A DNA stretch of 15,498 nucleotides from an uncultured Rikenellaceae bacterium (GTDB taxonomy: Bacteria > Bacteroidota > Bacteroidia > Bacteroidales > Rikenellaceae). The stretch lies in assembly GCA_947054185.1 (NCBI GenBank), contig CAMRVW010000035.1, positions 1-15,498 of the forward strand, in the 5' to 3' direction. The notes under the pieces are model-generated. The model made no database searches. It was not told the origin of the DNA and saw only the letters and a program-made list of their open reading frames with translations. The first letter of the stretch is position 1; each line of letters begins with the position of its first letter. Of the stretch, positions 6,737 through 15,017 are shown piece by piece. Both the position numbers and the translations under genes were made by a program.

Positions 6737-7047
6737 TTCGCGCATGATGTCTCCTGCGGCATGGCGGTGCGTATATGGTTGCGCGCTGTTTGCCGGGGAG
6801 TCATGCCATGAGCGGTGTCGATGCCGCAACGGGTGTCGCCTGATGAAAAGGAGAGAGCCTTAAGCGAGGCAGCCTCCCGGGCATTGTCTGTCGTGATATA
6901 AGGCACGTGGCGGCTTGCGGCCCGGCTCATGTCGGTTGGGTGCATGCTGCGCGAAGGATGCCGTGAGGCACTGTCGTCGGTTTTGTTGCCGATGCAAGGC
7001 AGATGCGGCTCAGGTAAGAGAAAAAAGTGATTAACAAACGTAAAATT
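6737..7047. other. Intergenic region of 311 bases without a recognised gene
   Basis: G+C-rich stretch between the VOC gene and dhaK. I see no convincing terminator or TAnnTTTG promoter. An AAAAGGAGAGAG tract at 6845-6856 looks like a ribosome binding site but no gene follows it. The minus strand reads with faint ankyrin-like wording (GMTPRQTA), judged too weak to call. The A-rich tail (7020-7047) is the leader of dhaK. Confidence 0.5.
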
Positions 7048-8070
7048 ATGTCGATGAATAAGTTTATAAACAACCCGGACAATATAACCTCAGAGCTTCT
7101 TGAGGGTTATACCATGGCCTATAAAGATTTTGTCAAGCTCGGCGGCGAGAATATCGTGGTGCGCGCGCAACCCAAATCGGAAGACAAGGTTGCCATCGTC
7201 ACGCTTGGCGGGTCGGGTCATGAGCCTGCGTTGAGCGGTTTTGTGGGCGAGGGTATGCTCGACTGCTCGGTTGTTGGCGACATTTTCGCCGCTCCCGGTG
7301 CACAACGCCTCTTTCAGGCGCTTCAGATGTTCAAGCGCGATGCGGGCATATTGTTGGTGGTGCTCAACCACTCGGGCGACGTGATGAGCGCCAACATGGC
7401 CACCCAGCTGGCGGAGCGTTCAGGTATCAAGGTGGTTAAATTGCTCACTTGCGACGATATAAGCGCCGGTCTCGACACTCCCGAAGAGGATCGTCGCGGT
7501 CTGGCAGGCTGTGTGCCCCTGTTTAAGATAATAGGTGCCGCTGCCGAGGAGGGGTGTTCTATAGAAGAGATATATCGCATAGGCAAGAAGTTTATCGACG
7601 GTACCGCCACTTTGGCCGTTGCCATGAAGGGGTGTACGCATCCCCAGAACGGCGCCACCATAGCTTGTCTGCCCGAGGGCGTAATGGAGATAGGCATGGG
7701 CCAGCACGGTGAGGGCGGACAGGGCGGTCAGCAGCCTCTAGTCAGCGCCGACGCCACTGCCGAGGTGATGATAAACCAGCTTATGAAGAAGGTGAAGCCT
7801 GCCGCGGGCGATAAGGTCACCCTTATCATAAACGGTGTGGGTGCCACCACTCACATGGAGCTCTCTATAATCTATCGCAAGGCGGCGATGATGCTTGAGG
7901 CGGCCGGTGTCAACGTGGTATCGGGACGTATCGCCGAGATACTCACCGTGCAGGAGCAGGCCGGTTTCCAGATGATCCTGGCCAAGCTCGACGACGAGCA
8001 GGAGCGTCTGTTGAAGTATGTGCCTTCAAACGCACCCTATTGGACAACGCTCGGCAACTGCGGCCGATAG
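7048..8070 (+). CDS. Dihydroxyacetone kinase-type subunit DhaK
   Basis: Substrate-binding subunit of a split dihydroxyacetone-type kinase, 340 residues. It covalently holds a ketose (dihydroxyacetone or a related ketose such as erythrulose) for phosphorylation by its partner DhaL. The family residues are present with consistent offset: H58 in GGSGHEP (54-60), D111 in NHSGD, and H220 in GMGQHGEGG, the histidine that forms the hemiaminal with the substrate ketone. The last motif reads HGEGG rather than the usual HGEPG, and NHSGD replaces the NYTGD I recall in E. coli, so the substrate pocket may differ. The start was taken at the ATG at 7048; the ATG at 7054 is equally credible, giving MNKFINNP like other family N-termini. 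DhaL follows 132 bases downstream. Confidence 0.93.
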   Translation: MSMNKFINNPDNITSELLEGYTMAYKDFVKLGGENIVVRAQPKSEDKVAIVTLGGSGHEPALSGFVGEGMLDCSVVGDIFAAPGAQRLFQALQMFKRDAGILLVVLNHSGDVMSANMATQLAERSGIKVVKLLTCDDISAGLDTPEEDRRGLAGCVPLFKIIGAAAEEGCSIEEIYRIGKKFIDGTATLAVAMKGCTHPQNGATIACLPEGVMEIGMGQHGEGGQGGQQPLVSADATAEVMINQLMKKVKPAAGDKVTLIINGVGATTHMELSIIYRKAAMMLEAAGVNVVSGRIAEILTVQEQAGFQMILAKLDDEQERLLKYVPSNAPYWTTLGNCGR

Positions 8071-8202
8071 TGTCTGCCTTGTAAGCCGCCGAATGGTGCC
8101 GTGTGTTGTTGCGGGTGCTTGCGGGCGTTTGTGCGTACGGGGCATCGGACGGGCGGATGTAAGATTGGTAAGGGGGCTGCGGCTTCCATAATATAAGGAT
8201 AA

Positions 8203-8820
8203 ATGGAAAAACTTACGATAGACGATTTCAAGAAGATGCTCCGGGTGGCGATGACTAATATCACCGCCCGCGAGGAGGAGTTTTCAAAGCTCGATGCCGT
8301 GACCGGTGACGGCGACCACGGCACCGCCATCGTTACCGCCTTTCGTGCCGTGTGCGAGGGTGCCGAGAGCGGCTCTGAGTTCAAGAGCATGCTTAACGAT
8401 ATGGGCTTCAATGTCATGATGAAGACCAGCGGCTCGACAAGTACGCTTTTGGGCGGCTTCTTTCTCGGCATGAGCGATAACGCTGCCGGCACGGAGCTCG
8501 ATGCCGAGGGTGTCAAGGCCATGTTCAAGGGCGGTGTCGAAGGTGTGAAAAAGAACACCAAGGCCATGCCCGGCGACAAGACCATGATGGATGCCCTGGT
8601 GCCTGCGGTGGATGCGATATGCGCATGCCCCTCTGCCGACATCAGGCAGGTGATGGATGCAGGTGCCAAAGCCGCATTGGCGGGCGCCGAGGCCACCGTT
8701 GCCATGAAGGCGAACTTCGGACGGGCACGCAATTACGGGGAGAAGTCGATCGGTTATGCCGACAGCGGGGCAACTTCGTGGTCGTGCATGTTCGCATCGT
8801 TTGCCGAGGCTATCGGATAG
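8203..8820 (+). CDS. Dihydroxyacetone kinase-type subunit DhaL
   Basis: Nucleotide-binding subunit partnering DhaK, 205 residues, normal length. The Mg-nucleotide aspartates are seen in LDAVTGDGDHG (D31, D36, D38), followed by the glycine-rich SGSTSTLLGG, GDKTMMDAL and the C-terminal ARNYGEKSIGYADSGATS motif. In the PTS-type system DhaL carries ADP that is recharged by DhaM. In ATP-dependent enzymes K and L are usually one chain. No dhaM lies in this window, so the phosphate donor is unsettled: either dhaM is elsewhere, or this split pair uses ATP directly, as reported for some ketotetrose kinases. The start ATG follows AATATAAGGATAA. Confidence 0.93.
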   Translation: MEKLTIDDFKKMLRVAMTNITAREEEFSKLDAVTGDGDHGTAIVTAFRAVCEGAESGSEFKSMLNDMGFNVMMKTSGSTSTLLGGFFLGMSDNAAGTELDAEGVKAMFKGGVEGVKKNTKAMPGDKTMMDALVPAVDAICACPSADIRQVMDAGAKAALAGAEATVAMKANFGRARNYGEKSIGYADSGATSWSCMFASFAEAIG

Positions 8821-9013
8821 TGCGGCACCTATCGGTCTTGCGGACGAAGACAGGCTTCGCAGATGCCGGTGTCAGGGTCTCTTGTCAAGTAAGAAGCAAG
8901 GGCTTTCGGGTGAGACCACGTCTTTATTGCGAAGGCTTTCGTGAGAGGCTGTTTAAGATGGCAGGTTGCAGGCATGAAGTATTATTGTTAAAATTAAAAA
9001 GGAGAAAACAGAA

Positions 9014-9892
9014 ATGGCTGATTTGGACGGCATTATTGAAAACAAAGACAAAGATTACGGCATAGGCATACCTGTGGCCGACCAACACTTCATCCTCAAA
9101 GGGTCTGATAACCTCGACTGGGGCATGAAAGATCGTTTGGCGCGCATATTCAACGTCAAGAGCGGACGCACCGTGATGTTGGCTTTCGACCACGGTTACA
9201 TAATGGGTCCCACATCGGGTCTCGAACGTCTGGACCTGAGCATCGTGCCCCTTATAGAGTATGCCGACTCGCTTATGTGTACGCGCGGGTCGCTTCGCAG
9301 CGTGGTGCCCCCAACATCGGGCAAGGCCATCTGTCTGCGTTCGTCGGCAGGCAGTTCGTTGCTCACCGACCTTAACAACGAGTGCATAATAGATCCCGTC
9401 GACGCGGTGCGCGTAAACGCCTCTGCAATGGCGGTGATGGTGGCCATCGGCAACGACAAGTTCGAGGCCCAGACCATCGAGAACCTGGCCCGTGCCGTCG
9501 ACAACGGCTATCGTTACGGTGTGCCCGTGATGGGTGTGACGGCGGTGGGTCGCGACATGGTGCGTGACGCCCGTTACTTCTCGACGGCAGCGCGTATATG
9601 TGCCGAGAACGGCGCCAACATTGTCAAGACATATTACTGCGACGGTTTTGCCAAGGTGGTCAACTCTTGCCCTGTGCCCATCGTTATCGCCGGCGGCAAG
9701 AAGCTGCCTGAGATGGAGGCTCTCGAGCTTTGCTATAACGCCATCAACGAGGGTGCGGCCGGTGTCGACATGGGTCGCAACGTGTTCCAGAGTGCGGCGC
9801 CCACGGCCATGATACAGGCGGTGCGCGGCGTGGTGCATGACGGCATGACACCCAAAGAGGCTTATCAGCTCTATCAGGATCTGGCTAAATAG
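9014..9892 (+). CDS. LsrF-like class I aldolase/thiolase (3-hydroxy-5-phosphonooxypentane-2,4-dione thiolase family)
   Basis: TIM-barrel enzyme of 292 residues, the same length as E. coli LsrF (291) and close to it from end to end: MADLDGI, LDWGMKDRLARIFN, GRTVMLAFDHGY, GPTSGLER, LMCTRGSLRSVVPP, VGRDMVRDARYFS and GVDMGRNVFQS all match the remembered LsrF sequence. The Schiff-base lysine is K205 in IVKTYY, and K229/K230 lie in AGGKKLPE. LsrF transfers an acetyl group from a phosphorylated pentanedione to CoA, giving dihydroxyacetone phosphate and acetyl-CoA. The related DhnA family cleaves fructose bisphosphate. A good ribosome site (AAAAAGGAG, 8996-9004) precedes the ATG. The gene sits behind dhaK and dhaL rather than lsrK and lsrG, so a phosphorylated ketose other than AI-2 may be the real substrate. 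Confidence 0.9.
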   Translation: MADLDGIIENKDKDYGIGIPVADQHFILKGSDNLDWGMKDRLARIFNVKSGRTVMLAFDHGYIMGPTSGLERLDLSIVPLIEYADSLMCTRGSLRSVVPPTSGKAICLRSSAGSSLLTDLNNECIIDPVDAVRVNASAMAVMVAIGNDKFEAQTIENLARAVDNGYRYGVPVMGVTAVGRDMVRDARYFSTAARICAENGANIVKTYYCDGFAKVVNSCPVPIVIAGGKKLPEMEALELCYNAINEGAAGVDMGRNVFQSAAPTAMIQAVRGVVHDGMTPKEAYQLYQDLAK

Positions 9893-9919
9893 TCTTTTCA
9901 GACAAGAACGTTTTATAAC

Positions 9920-9970
9920 GGCGGGCGCGTGTGCGTCCTTAAGGTAATATGCGTCCGCCTTTGTTAATTT
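9920..9970 (+). terminator. Terminator-like hairpin between the lsrF-like gene and the beta-propeller gene
   Basis: GGCGGGCGC (9920-9928) pairs with GCGTCCGCC (9951-9959) in a 9-bp stem with one G-U pair, followed by the T-rich TTTGTTAATTT (9960-9970). The loop is long (22 bases). It could end the upstream transcript, or attenuate it so that the last two genes are expressed at a lower level. No clear TAnnTTTG promoter was found for the next gene, which favours partial readthrough. Confidence 0.55.
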
Positions 9971-9988
9971 ACTCACAGCAAGATTATC

Positions 9989-10879
9989 ATGAAGTTAACC
10001 AGAGTAATATCGATATTATCGTTTGCGATTGTCTTTCCTGCAACTCTTTTTGCCCGAGGAGAGAAATATCTGGTCTCAGGTTCGGGGTGGGACAAGATTG
10101 CCATTATCGATCGCGACACCAAAGCCCCTGTGTGGATGACCACGATACCCGACGGCGGCGAGTGTAACAGCGTCGTTTATACCAAGCACGGTGCGGTGGC
10201 CTTCACTTACAGTCGCGGCGCTCGCAAGGTGGACATGACCAACATGGTGCTGTGGGATTATAAAGTGCAAGCACCGCGCGAGGTGCAGTCCATCGTCGAG
10301 CACAAGGGCAAGTTCATTCTCGGAGTGTGCGGTAACCCGGCCTCCATAGTGGTGCTCGACCGTTTCGGCGATGAGCGCAAGGTGATAAACTTCGATGCCG
10401 GCACAACCAATTCGCACGGACAGTTCCGTCAGATAAGGGTGAGTGAAGAGGGTAACTATTTAGTGCCTCTTCTTAGCGGCAAGGTGTTGGTGCTCAGTCC
10501 TGAAGGTGAGCTTTTGAAGACCCATCAGGTGGGCGGCGTGCTCTTCTCTCTTACTCAGTTGCCCGACGGTAACTGGCTTTTGCCGCAGGGCGACTCTCAC
10601 TCTTATGTGGAGTATGACCCCGTGGCCGAGAAGATTGTGCGCAAGTTTACCTCTGACGACATAGAGGGCGTCAAGTTGGGTTTTGTGGCACAGTTGATAC
10701 GTTACAACGACGGCCGCACACTGATATGCAACTGGTTGCGTCACGGTGGCGACAAGACACAGCCCATGTTGCTTGAGGTTGACAGCCAGGGCAAGGTGCT
10801 CTGGAGTGTCGACAAGAACGACAAGGGCATAGGCGACATATCGACCGTCTGTCCGCTGAAGGGTAAGTTCTCCAAATAG
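9989..10879 (+). CDS. Exported beta-propeller protein of unknown function
   Basis: Protein of 296 residues with a signal peptide (MKLTRVISILSFAIVFPATLFA). It is built of short beta-propeller-like repeats with a G/D-turn followed by a strand: WDKIAIIDRDTKAPVWMTTI, GKVLVLSPEGELLKTHQVGG, PDGNWLLPQGDSHSYVEYD and NDGRTLICNWLRHGG. It looks like the solute-facing WD/PQQ-like propellers often found beside secreted redox or sulfatase-like proteins in Bacteroidota and Planctomycetota. It contains no CXXCH motif and no catalytic residues I recognise. It lies 96 bases after the lsrF-like gene and 154 bases before the 1319-residue cytochrome-like protein, and is most likely a partner of the latter. The start ATG has only a weak AAGATTATC leader. 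Confidence 0.75.
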   Translation: MKLTRVISILSFAIVFPATLFARGEKYLVSGSGWDKIAIIDRDTKAPVWMTTIPDGGECNSVVYTKHGAVAFTYSRGARKVDMTNMVLWDYKVQAPREVQSIVEHKGKFILGVCGNPASIVVLDRFGDERKVINFDAGTTNSHGQFRQIRVSEEGNYLVPLLSGKVLVLSPEGELLKTHQVGGVLFSLTQLPDGNWLLPQGDSHSYVEYDPVAEKIVRKFTSDDIEGVKLGFVAQLIRYNDGRTLICNWLRHGGDKTQPMLLEVDSQGKVLWSVDKNDKGIGDISTVCPLKGKFSK

Positions 10880-10906
10880 ATTACGATCCGTACTCTCCTT
10901 TTGGAA

Positions 10907-10950
10907 AGCGGGCGAGGATGCAGGGTGCGAGCCAACAAGTGTCGCCCGCT
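10907..10950. other. Stem-loop in the gap before the 1319-residue gene
   Basis: AGCGGGCGA (10907-10915) and TCGCCCGCT (10942-10950) form a perfect 9-bp stem around a 26-base loop. No T-run follows (GTAATGTCG), so it is not a standard terminator. It could be an RNA stability or processing element between the beta-propeller gene and the large gene. Confidence 0.45.
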
Positions 10951-11033
10951 GTAATGTCGAAGGCAGGAACGGGGCTTGCGGGGATGCGCTATACAGGGGC
11001 TTTGGATGCAAACAAACAATAAAAAACGATGAT

Positions 11034-14000
11034 ATGAACAAAACGATTTCTTCGTGCATTCTTTTTGTGTCGATGATGTGTTGTTCTTCTGCCTTGTTTG
11101 CGCAGGGTTGGGGCAAAGATGTCATAAAGGCGAAAAAAGAGGTTGCCGCCTCATTGGCAAAGGCCAACATGCCTGTCAGTGTGGAGATACGCAAGGGAGA
11201 GCGCGCCAAAAGCGTGACTGTCGACGTGTCGGGCCTTGATAAGCTGGCCATTGTCAACAGGGTTATAGACAAAGGTGTCAACACCGACCAGTTCGTCATG
11301 GCCGAGGGTGTGTTGACGGCTGTCGACGGCACTCAGGTGACTCTCGACCGTGTGGTAAGAGAGTATGTCGAACCTTGGCAGAGGCTCAGTTTCAACAAAA
11401 ACTATTACAACAAGCCCATAACGGTGGGCGGTCAGGTGTTTGAGCAGGGTATGCTCATGTGGCCCAACGGCGAGTTGGTGTTGAAGCTCGACAAGAAATA
11501 TAAGTCGCTCACGGTCAAGATAGGTCTCGACGATTACAAGGTGTCGCAGAACGGCGCCCTGATGGTCAACTTCCAGAACGTGGCTTCGAGAGATGCTCTC
11601 AAGAAGTTCGTGCAGTTGGCTCCGGGCGAGGTGACCGACTTCGTGCGTCTGGGCGATGTGCGTGTGCCTGTGTGGCTCAACGAGTTGTCTAACTCGCGTG
11701 TTGAAAAACGTGCTGCCGAGCGTATTGCTGGGAGGCTTGCCGACGGCAGCGTGTTCCTCTCCCGCATCGAGGCGATAGATCCCGAAAAGCCCGAGTCGGC
11801 TGCCGACTATATCGAGATATTCAACCAGGCCAAGAGGGTGTTGTTCCTGCAAAGCCGTTTCAAATGGCTCAACCGGGCGAGCATAAACGATGCTTTCAAT
11901 GACATGAAGTCCATCAAGGGTTTCGACGTTTCGGCCGTGGAGCCCAAGGTGAAAGAGTTGTTGTCGCTGGTGGGTTCCGGCATAAACATATACAGCGGTT
12001 CGGAAGCCGATTTGGCCAAGGCCGAGAGGGCGCTTGAGTTGCAGCGTCAGGTGATGCTGGCCAACCCCTATCTTAAGTCGGGCAACATATTGGTGGGACG
12101 TTACAAGCTCGGCGAGAACGCCCGCAGCGCCATGGGGCACTCAATAGGTACGCAGGCCAACAACTGGTCTAACCAGATGTCGGCGGCGCGCATGGGCTTC
12201 GATGCCGAGATTGCAGAGTTGACCGATGTGGCCGGCGACATGGGTGTGCGCACCGTTTACAAACCCGAGGGCGGCAGTTCGGTGCCCGACCTCCATCTGC
12301 ACTGGGATGCCGACCGCATGATGTTCTCTAAGATCAACGAGCGCGGCCTGTGGGGCGTCTTCGAGGTCAACGTGGATGGCAGCGACTGCCGTGAGGTTGT
12401 GAAGGTTGACGATGACGACCTTGAATTTTTCGACGCTGCATATCTGCCCAGCGGCAAGATAATGGCCGTGTCTAATGTCGGATATCAGGGTGTGCCGTGC
12501 GTTGACGGCGAAGATGCCGTGGGTAACCTTGTGCTTTACGACCCTGCCGAGAAGAGCCTGCGTCGTATCACATTCGACCAGGATGCCAACTGGAATCCTG
12601 TGGTGATGAACAACGGCAAGCTCATGTATGTGCGTTGGGAATATACCGACCTTGCCCATTACTTCTCGCGCATGGTCATGCACATGAATCCCGACGGCAC
12701 CGAGAACAAAGCCCTTTACGGCAGCGGCGGCTTCTTCCCCAACAGCACCTTCGACGTGCAGCCCCTGCCCGGTTCGGCGTCGGCTTTCGTGTCGGTCGTT
12801 TCGGGTCACCACGGCATTGCCCGTTCGGGTCGTCTTATGATATTCGATCCGGGCAAGGGTCGAAAAGAGGTGCAGGGCCTGGTGCAGGAGATACCTTTCC
12901 GCAACCGAGAGGTTATTCCCATAATAAAAGACGAGATGGTGCAGGGCGTATGGCCCCAGTTCCTTAAGCCTTACCCCATCTCTGACAAATATTTCCTCGT
13001 GTCGGCGAAGCTGCAGGAGGAGTCGTTGTGGGGCATATACCTTGTCGATGTGTTTGACAACGTTACTCTTATAGCCGAGTTTGAGGGCGAGGGGCTCAAC
13101 AACCCCATTCTTCGCGAGAAGAGGCCCACGCCTCCCGTCATTCCCGACCGTGTCGATCTGACACAGACGGAGTCGACAGTGTTCATACAGGATATTTACG
13201 AGGGTGAAGGCTTGCCTGACGTGCCTCGCGGCGAGGTCAAGAAGATACGCGTGTTCGCATACGAGTATGCATATATCAACTCGCCCTCCAACCATGTCGC
13301 ACAGGGCATACAGAGCGGTTGGGACATCAAGCGTCTTTTGGGTGAGGTGCCCGTGAACGAAGACGGCTCGGTGACATTCAAGATACCGGCCAACACTCCC
13401 ATATCGCTTCAGCCTGTCGACTCGGAGGGTCGTGCAATACAGTGGATGAGAAGCTGGCTTACAGGCATGCCCGGCGAGACGGTATCGTGCGTGGGTTGCC
13501 ATGAAGATCAGAACAAGATGCCCGTGCCCAAGGCCACCATCGCCCAGAAGATGAAGCCGCTTAAGATAGAGGCTCCCGAGGGCGGTGTGCGTCCGTTCAC
13601 ATTCGAGCATGAGGTGCAGCCCATCCTCGACCGTGCCTGCATAGCGTGCCACAACAGCGAGAGCTCTCTCGACTTCACATCGGGACGTTACGACGAGCAC
13701 CTGGGATTCTCAAAGAGCTATCTCAGCTTCCATCCCTATTTCCGCCGCCAGGGTCCGGAGGCCGATATTTACGTGATGAAGCCTTACGAGTATCACGCAA
13801 CCACATCGCCAATGATACAGATGCTCAAGAAAGGCCATCATGGTGTGGAGCTGACAGATAAAGAGTGGCGTACTCTTTACAACTGGATAGATTTCAACTG
13901 TCCCTATTTCAGCACCTTCAACGATGTCAACGACCTTAAGGGCCGTGACCAGGTGAAGCGTCGCATGGAGCTGTCAAAGAAGTATAACAACATGGTGGTC

Positions 14001-14993
14001 GACTGGCAGCAAGAGCTTGAAGATTACGTCGATTACCTCAAAGGTCAGGATAAACCCGAGCCTGTCATGCCGGCGCAAGAGAAAGGTGTCGACAAGGTGG
14101 TCAAGGTTAAAGGGTGGCCCTTCTCGGCCGAGCAGGCTGTGGAGATGCAGAACGCTCTGGGCGACACACGCAAGGTGATAGAGGTGGCTCCGGGTGTCAA
14201 TATGGTGTTGCGCAAGATACCCGCAGGTTCGTTTGTGATGGGCAATGCCCGTTACGGCAGTGACGCTCCCGAGGTCAAGGCCAAGATAGACAAGCCTTTC
14301 TGGATAGGCGAGCTTGAGGTGACCAACGAGCAGTTCTGCGCTTTGGTGCCCGAGCATGACAGCCGTTTCGTGGCTCAGCAGTGGAAAGACCATGTGGGGC
14401 CCGGTTATCCCGCCAACCTGCCCGACCAGGCCGTGACACGCGTAAGCTATGACGACGCGGCCGAATATTGCCGTCTGCTCTCTGAGAAGACAGGTCTTAA
14501 GGTGACCCTGCCCACCGAAGAGCAGTGGGAGTGGGCTGCCAGAGCAGGTTCGTCTGATGCCGTGTGGTATGGTAACCTCAACACCGACTTTGGCAAGTAT
14601 GCCAATCTTGCCGACGTGAGCCTTGAGGATATGGCTGTATCGGGAATAGACCCCCAGCCCATGCCCAAGACCAGCTTCTGGTACAAGTATTACAACTTCC
14701 TGCCCAAGGTTGAGACTGTCGATGACGGTAATATGTTGCTCGAACCCAAGGGTGGTATGTATCAGGCTAACCCCTGGGGACTCTATGATATGATAGGAAA
14801 CGTCGAGGAGTGGACTCGCTCCGATTACAAACCCTATGGTGTCAAGAAGGCTCCCGAAGGTCAGGTCACCAAGGTGGTGCGTGGCGGTTCGTGGTGGGAT
14901 CGTCCCAAAGATGCCACCTCATACACCCGCAGACACTTCCTTCCTTGGCAGAAGCTCCATGATGCCGGATTCAGAATCGTCGTCGAAGAGTAA
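11034..14993 (+). CDS. Exported HzsA-related di-heme-motif protein fused to a cysteine-less SUMF1/FGE-type domain
   Basis: Large exported protein, 1319 residues, signal peptide ending near LFAQ (24). An NPCBM-like beta region (about 55-210, NKPITVGGQVFEQGM, SLTVKIGLDDY) is followed by a helical stretch (about 220-345). Next comes a TolB/hydrazine-synthase-alpha-like propeller (about 400-720, MHMNPDGTENKALYGSGGFF, GVWPQFLKPYPISDKYFLVS). A domain with FKIPANTPISLQPVDSEGRA and WMRSWLTGMPGE leads into haem motif CVGCH (819-823), and a second, CIACH (869-873), is followed by GHHGVELTDKEWRTLYNWID. Residues 1048-1319 form a SUMF1/FGE-type domain (IPAGSFVMG, LEVTNEQF, LPTEEQWEWAARAG, GNVEEWT, RGGSWWDR, AGFR). 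The two catalytic cysteines of formylglycine-generating enzyme are replaced (D1289 and A1294 by alignment to RGGS), so sulfatase activation is unlikely. Redox or binding function is inferred and the substrate is unknown. It is the last gene of the run, followed by terminators. Confidence 0.88.
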   Translation: MNKTISSCILFVSMMCCSSALFAQGWGKDVIKAKKEVAASLAKANMPVSVEIRKGERAKSVTVDVSGLDKLAIVNRVIDKGVNTDQFVMAEGVLTAVDGTQVTLDRVVREYVEPWQRLSFNKNYYNKPITVGGQVFEQGMLMWPNGELVLKLDKKYKSLTVKIGLDDYKVSQNGALMVNFQNVASRDALKKFVQLAPGEVTDFVRLGDVRVPVWLNELSNSRVEKRAAERIAGRLADGSVFLSRIEAIDPEKPESAADYIEIFNQAKRVLFLQSRFKWLNRASINDAFNDMKSIKGFDVSAVEPKVKELLSLVGSGINIYSGSEADLAKAERALELQRQVMLANPYLKSGNILVGRYKLGENARSAMGHSIGTQANNWSNQMSAARMGFDAEIAELTDVAGDMGVRTVYKPEGGSSVPDLHLHWDADRMMFSKINERGLWGVFEVNVDGSDCREVVKVDDDDLEFFDAAYLPSGKIMAVSNVGYQGVPCVDGEDAVGNLVLYDPAEKSLRRITFDQDANWNPVVMNNGKLMYVRWEYTDLAHYFSRMVMHMNPDGTENKALYGSGGFFPNSTFDVQPLPGSASAFVSVVSGHHGIARSGRLMIFDPGKGRKEVQGLVQEIPFRNREVIPIIKDEMVQGVWPQFLKPYPISDKYFLVSAKLQEESLWGIYLVDVFDNVTLIAEFEGEGLNNPILREKRPTPPVIPDRVDLTQTESTVFIQDIYEGEGLPDVPRGEVKKIRVFAYEYAYINSPSNHVAQGIQSGWDIKRLLGEVPVNEDGSVTFKIPANTPISLQPVDSEGRAIQWMRSWLTGMPGETVSCVGCHEDQNKMPVPKATIAQKMKPLKIEAPEGGVRPFTFEHEVQPILDRACIACHNSESSLDFTSGRYDEHLGFSKSYLSFHPYFRRQGPEADIYVMKPYEYHATTSPMIQMLKKGHHGVELTDKEWRTLYNWIDFNCPYFSTFNDVNDLKGRDQVKRRMELSKKYNNMVVDWQQELEDYVDYLKGQDKPEPVMPAQEKGVDKVVKVKGWPFSAEQAVEMQNALGDTRKVIEVAPGVNMVLRKIPAGSFVMGNARYGSDAPEVKAKIDKPFWIGELEVTNEQFCALVPEHDSRFVAQQWKDHVGPGYPANLPDQAVTRVSYDDAAEYCRLLSEKTGLKVTLPTEEQWEWAARAGSSDAVWYGNLNTDFGKYANLADVSLEDMAVSGIDPQPMPKTSFWYKYYNFLPKVETVDDGNMLLEPKGGMYQANPWGLYDMIGNVEEWTRSDYKPYGVKKAPEGQVTKVVRGGSWWDRPKDATSYTRRHFLPWQKLHDAGFRIVVEE

Positions 14994-15017
14994 CGTTAGG
15001 CGGGGCCTGCCATTTGT

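Noticed and set aside
6737..6945. Minus-strand phrase resembling an ankyrin repeat (GIDTAHGMTPRQTARN)
   Set aside because: Only one partial repeat-like phrase, no repeat array, and the frame runs into the antisense of the VOC gene. It could be a decayed fragment but cannot be supported.
7027..7047. GTG start at 7027 for dhaK
   Set aside because: The ATGs at 7048 or 7054 give N-termini like other DhaK proteins and put the active-site residues at the expected positions.
8924..9976. A 350-codon minus-strand frame opposite the LsrF-like gene
   Set aside because: Antisense shadow; the plus strand encodes a full-length LsrF homologue with catalytic lysine.
11151..13700. Minus-strand frames of 329 and 519 codons opposite the 1319-residue gene
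   Set aside because: Antisense shadows caused by G+C-biased third positions. The translations lack motifs.
11034..14993. Reading the last gene as a true hydrazine synthase subunit or a sulfatase-activating enzyme
   Set aside because: Similarity to HzsA is at the fold and motif level only and no other hydrazine synthase subunit is present. The FGE domain lacks both catalytic cysteines and no sulfatase is nearby.
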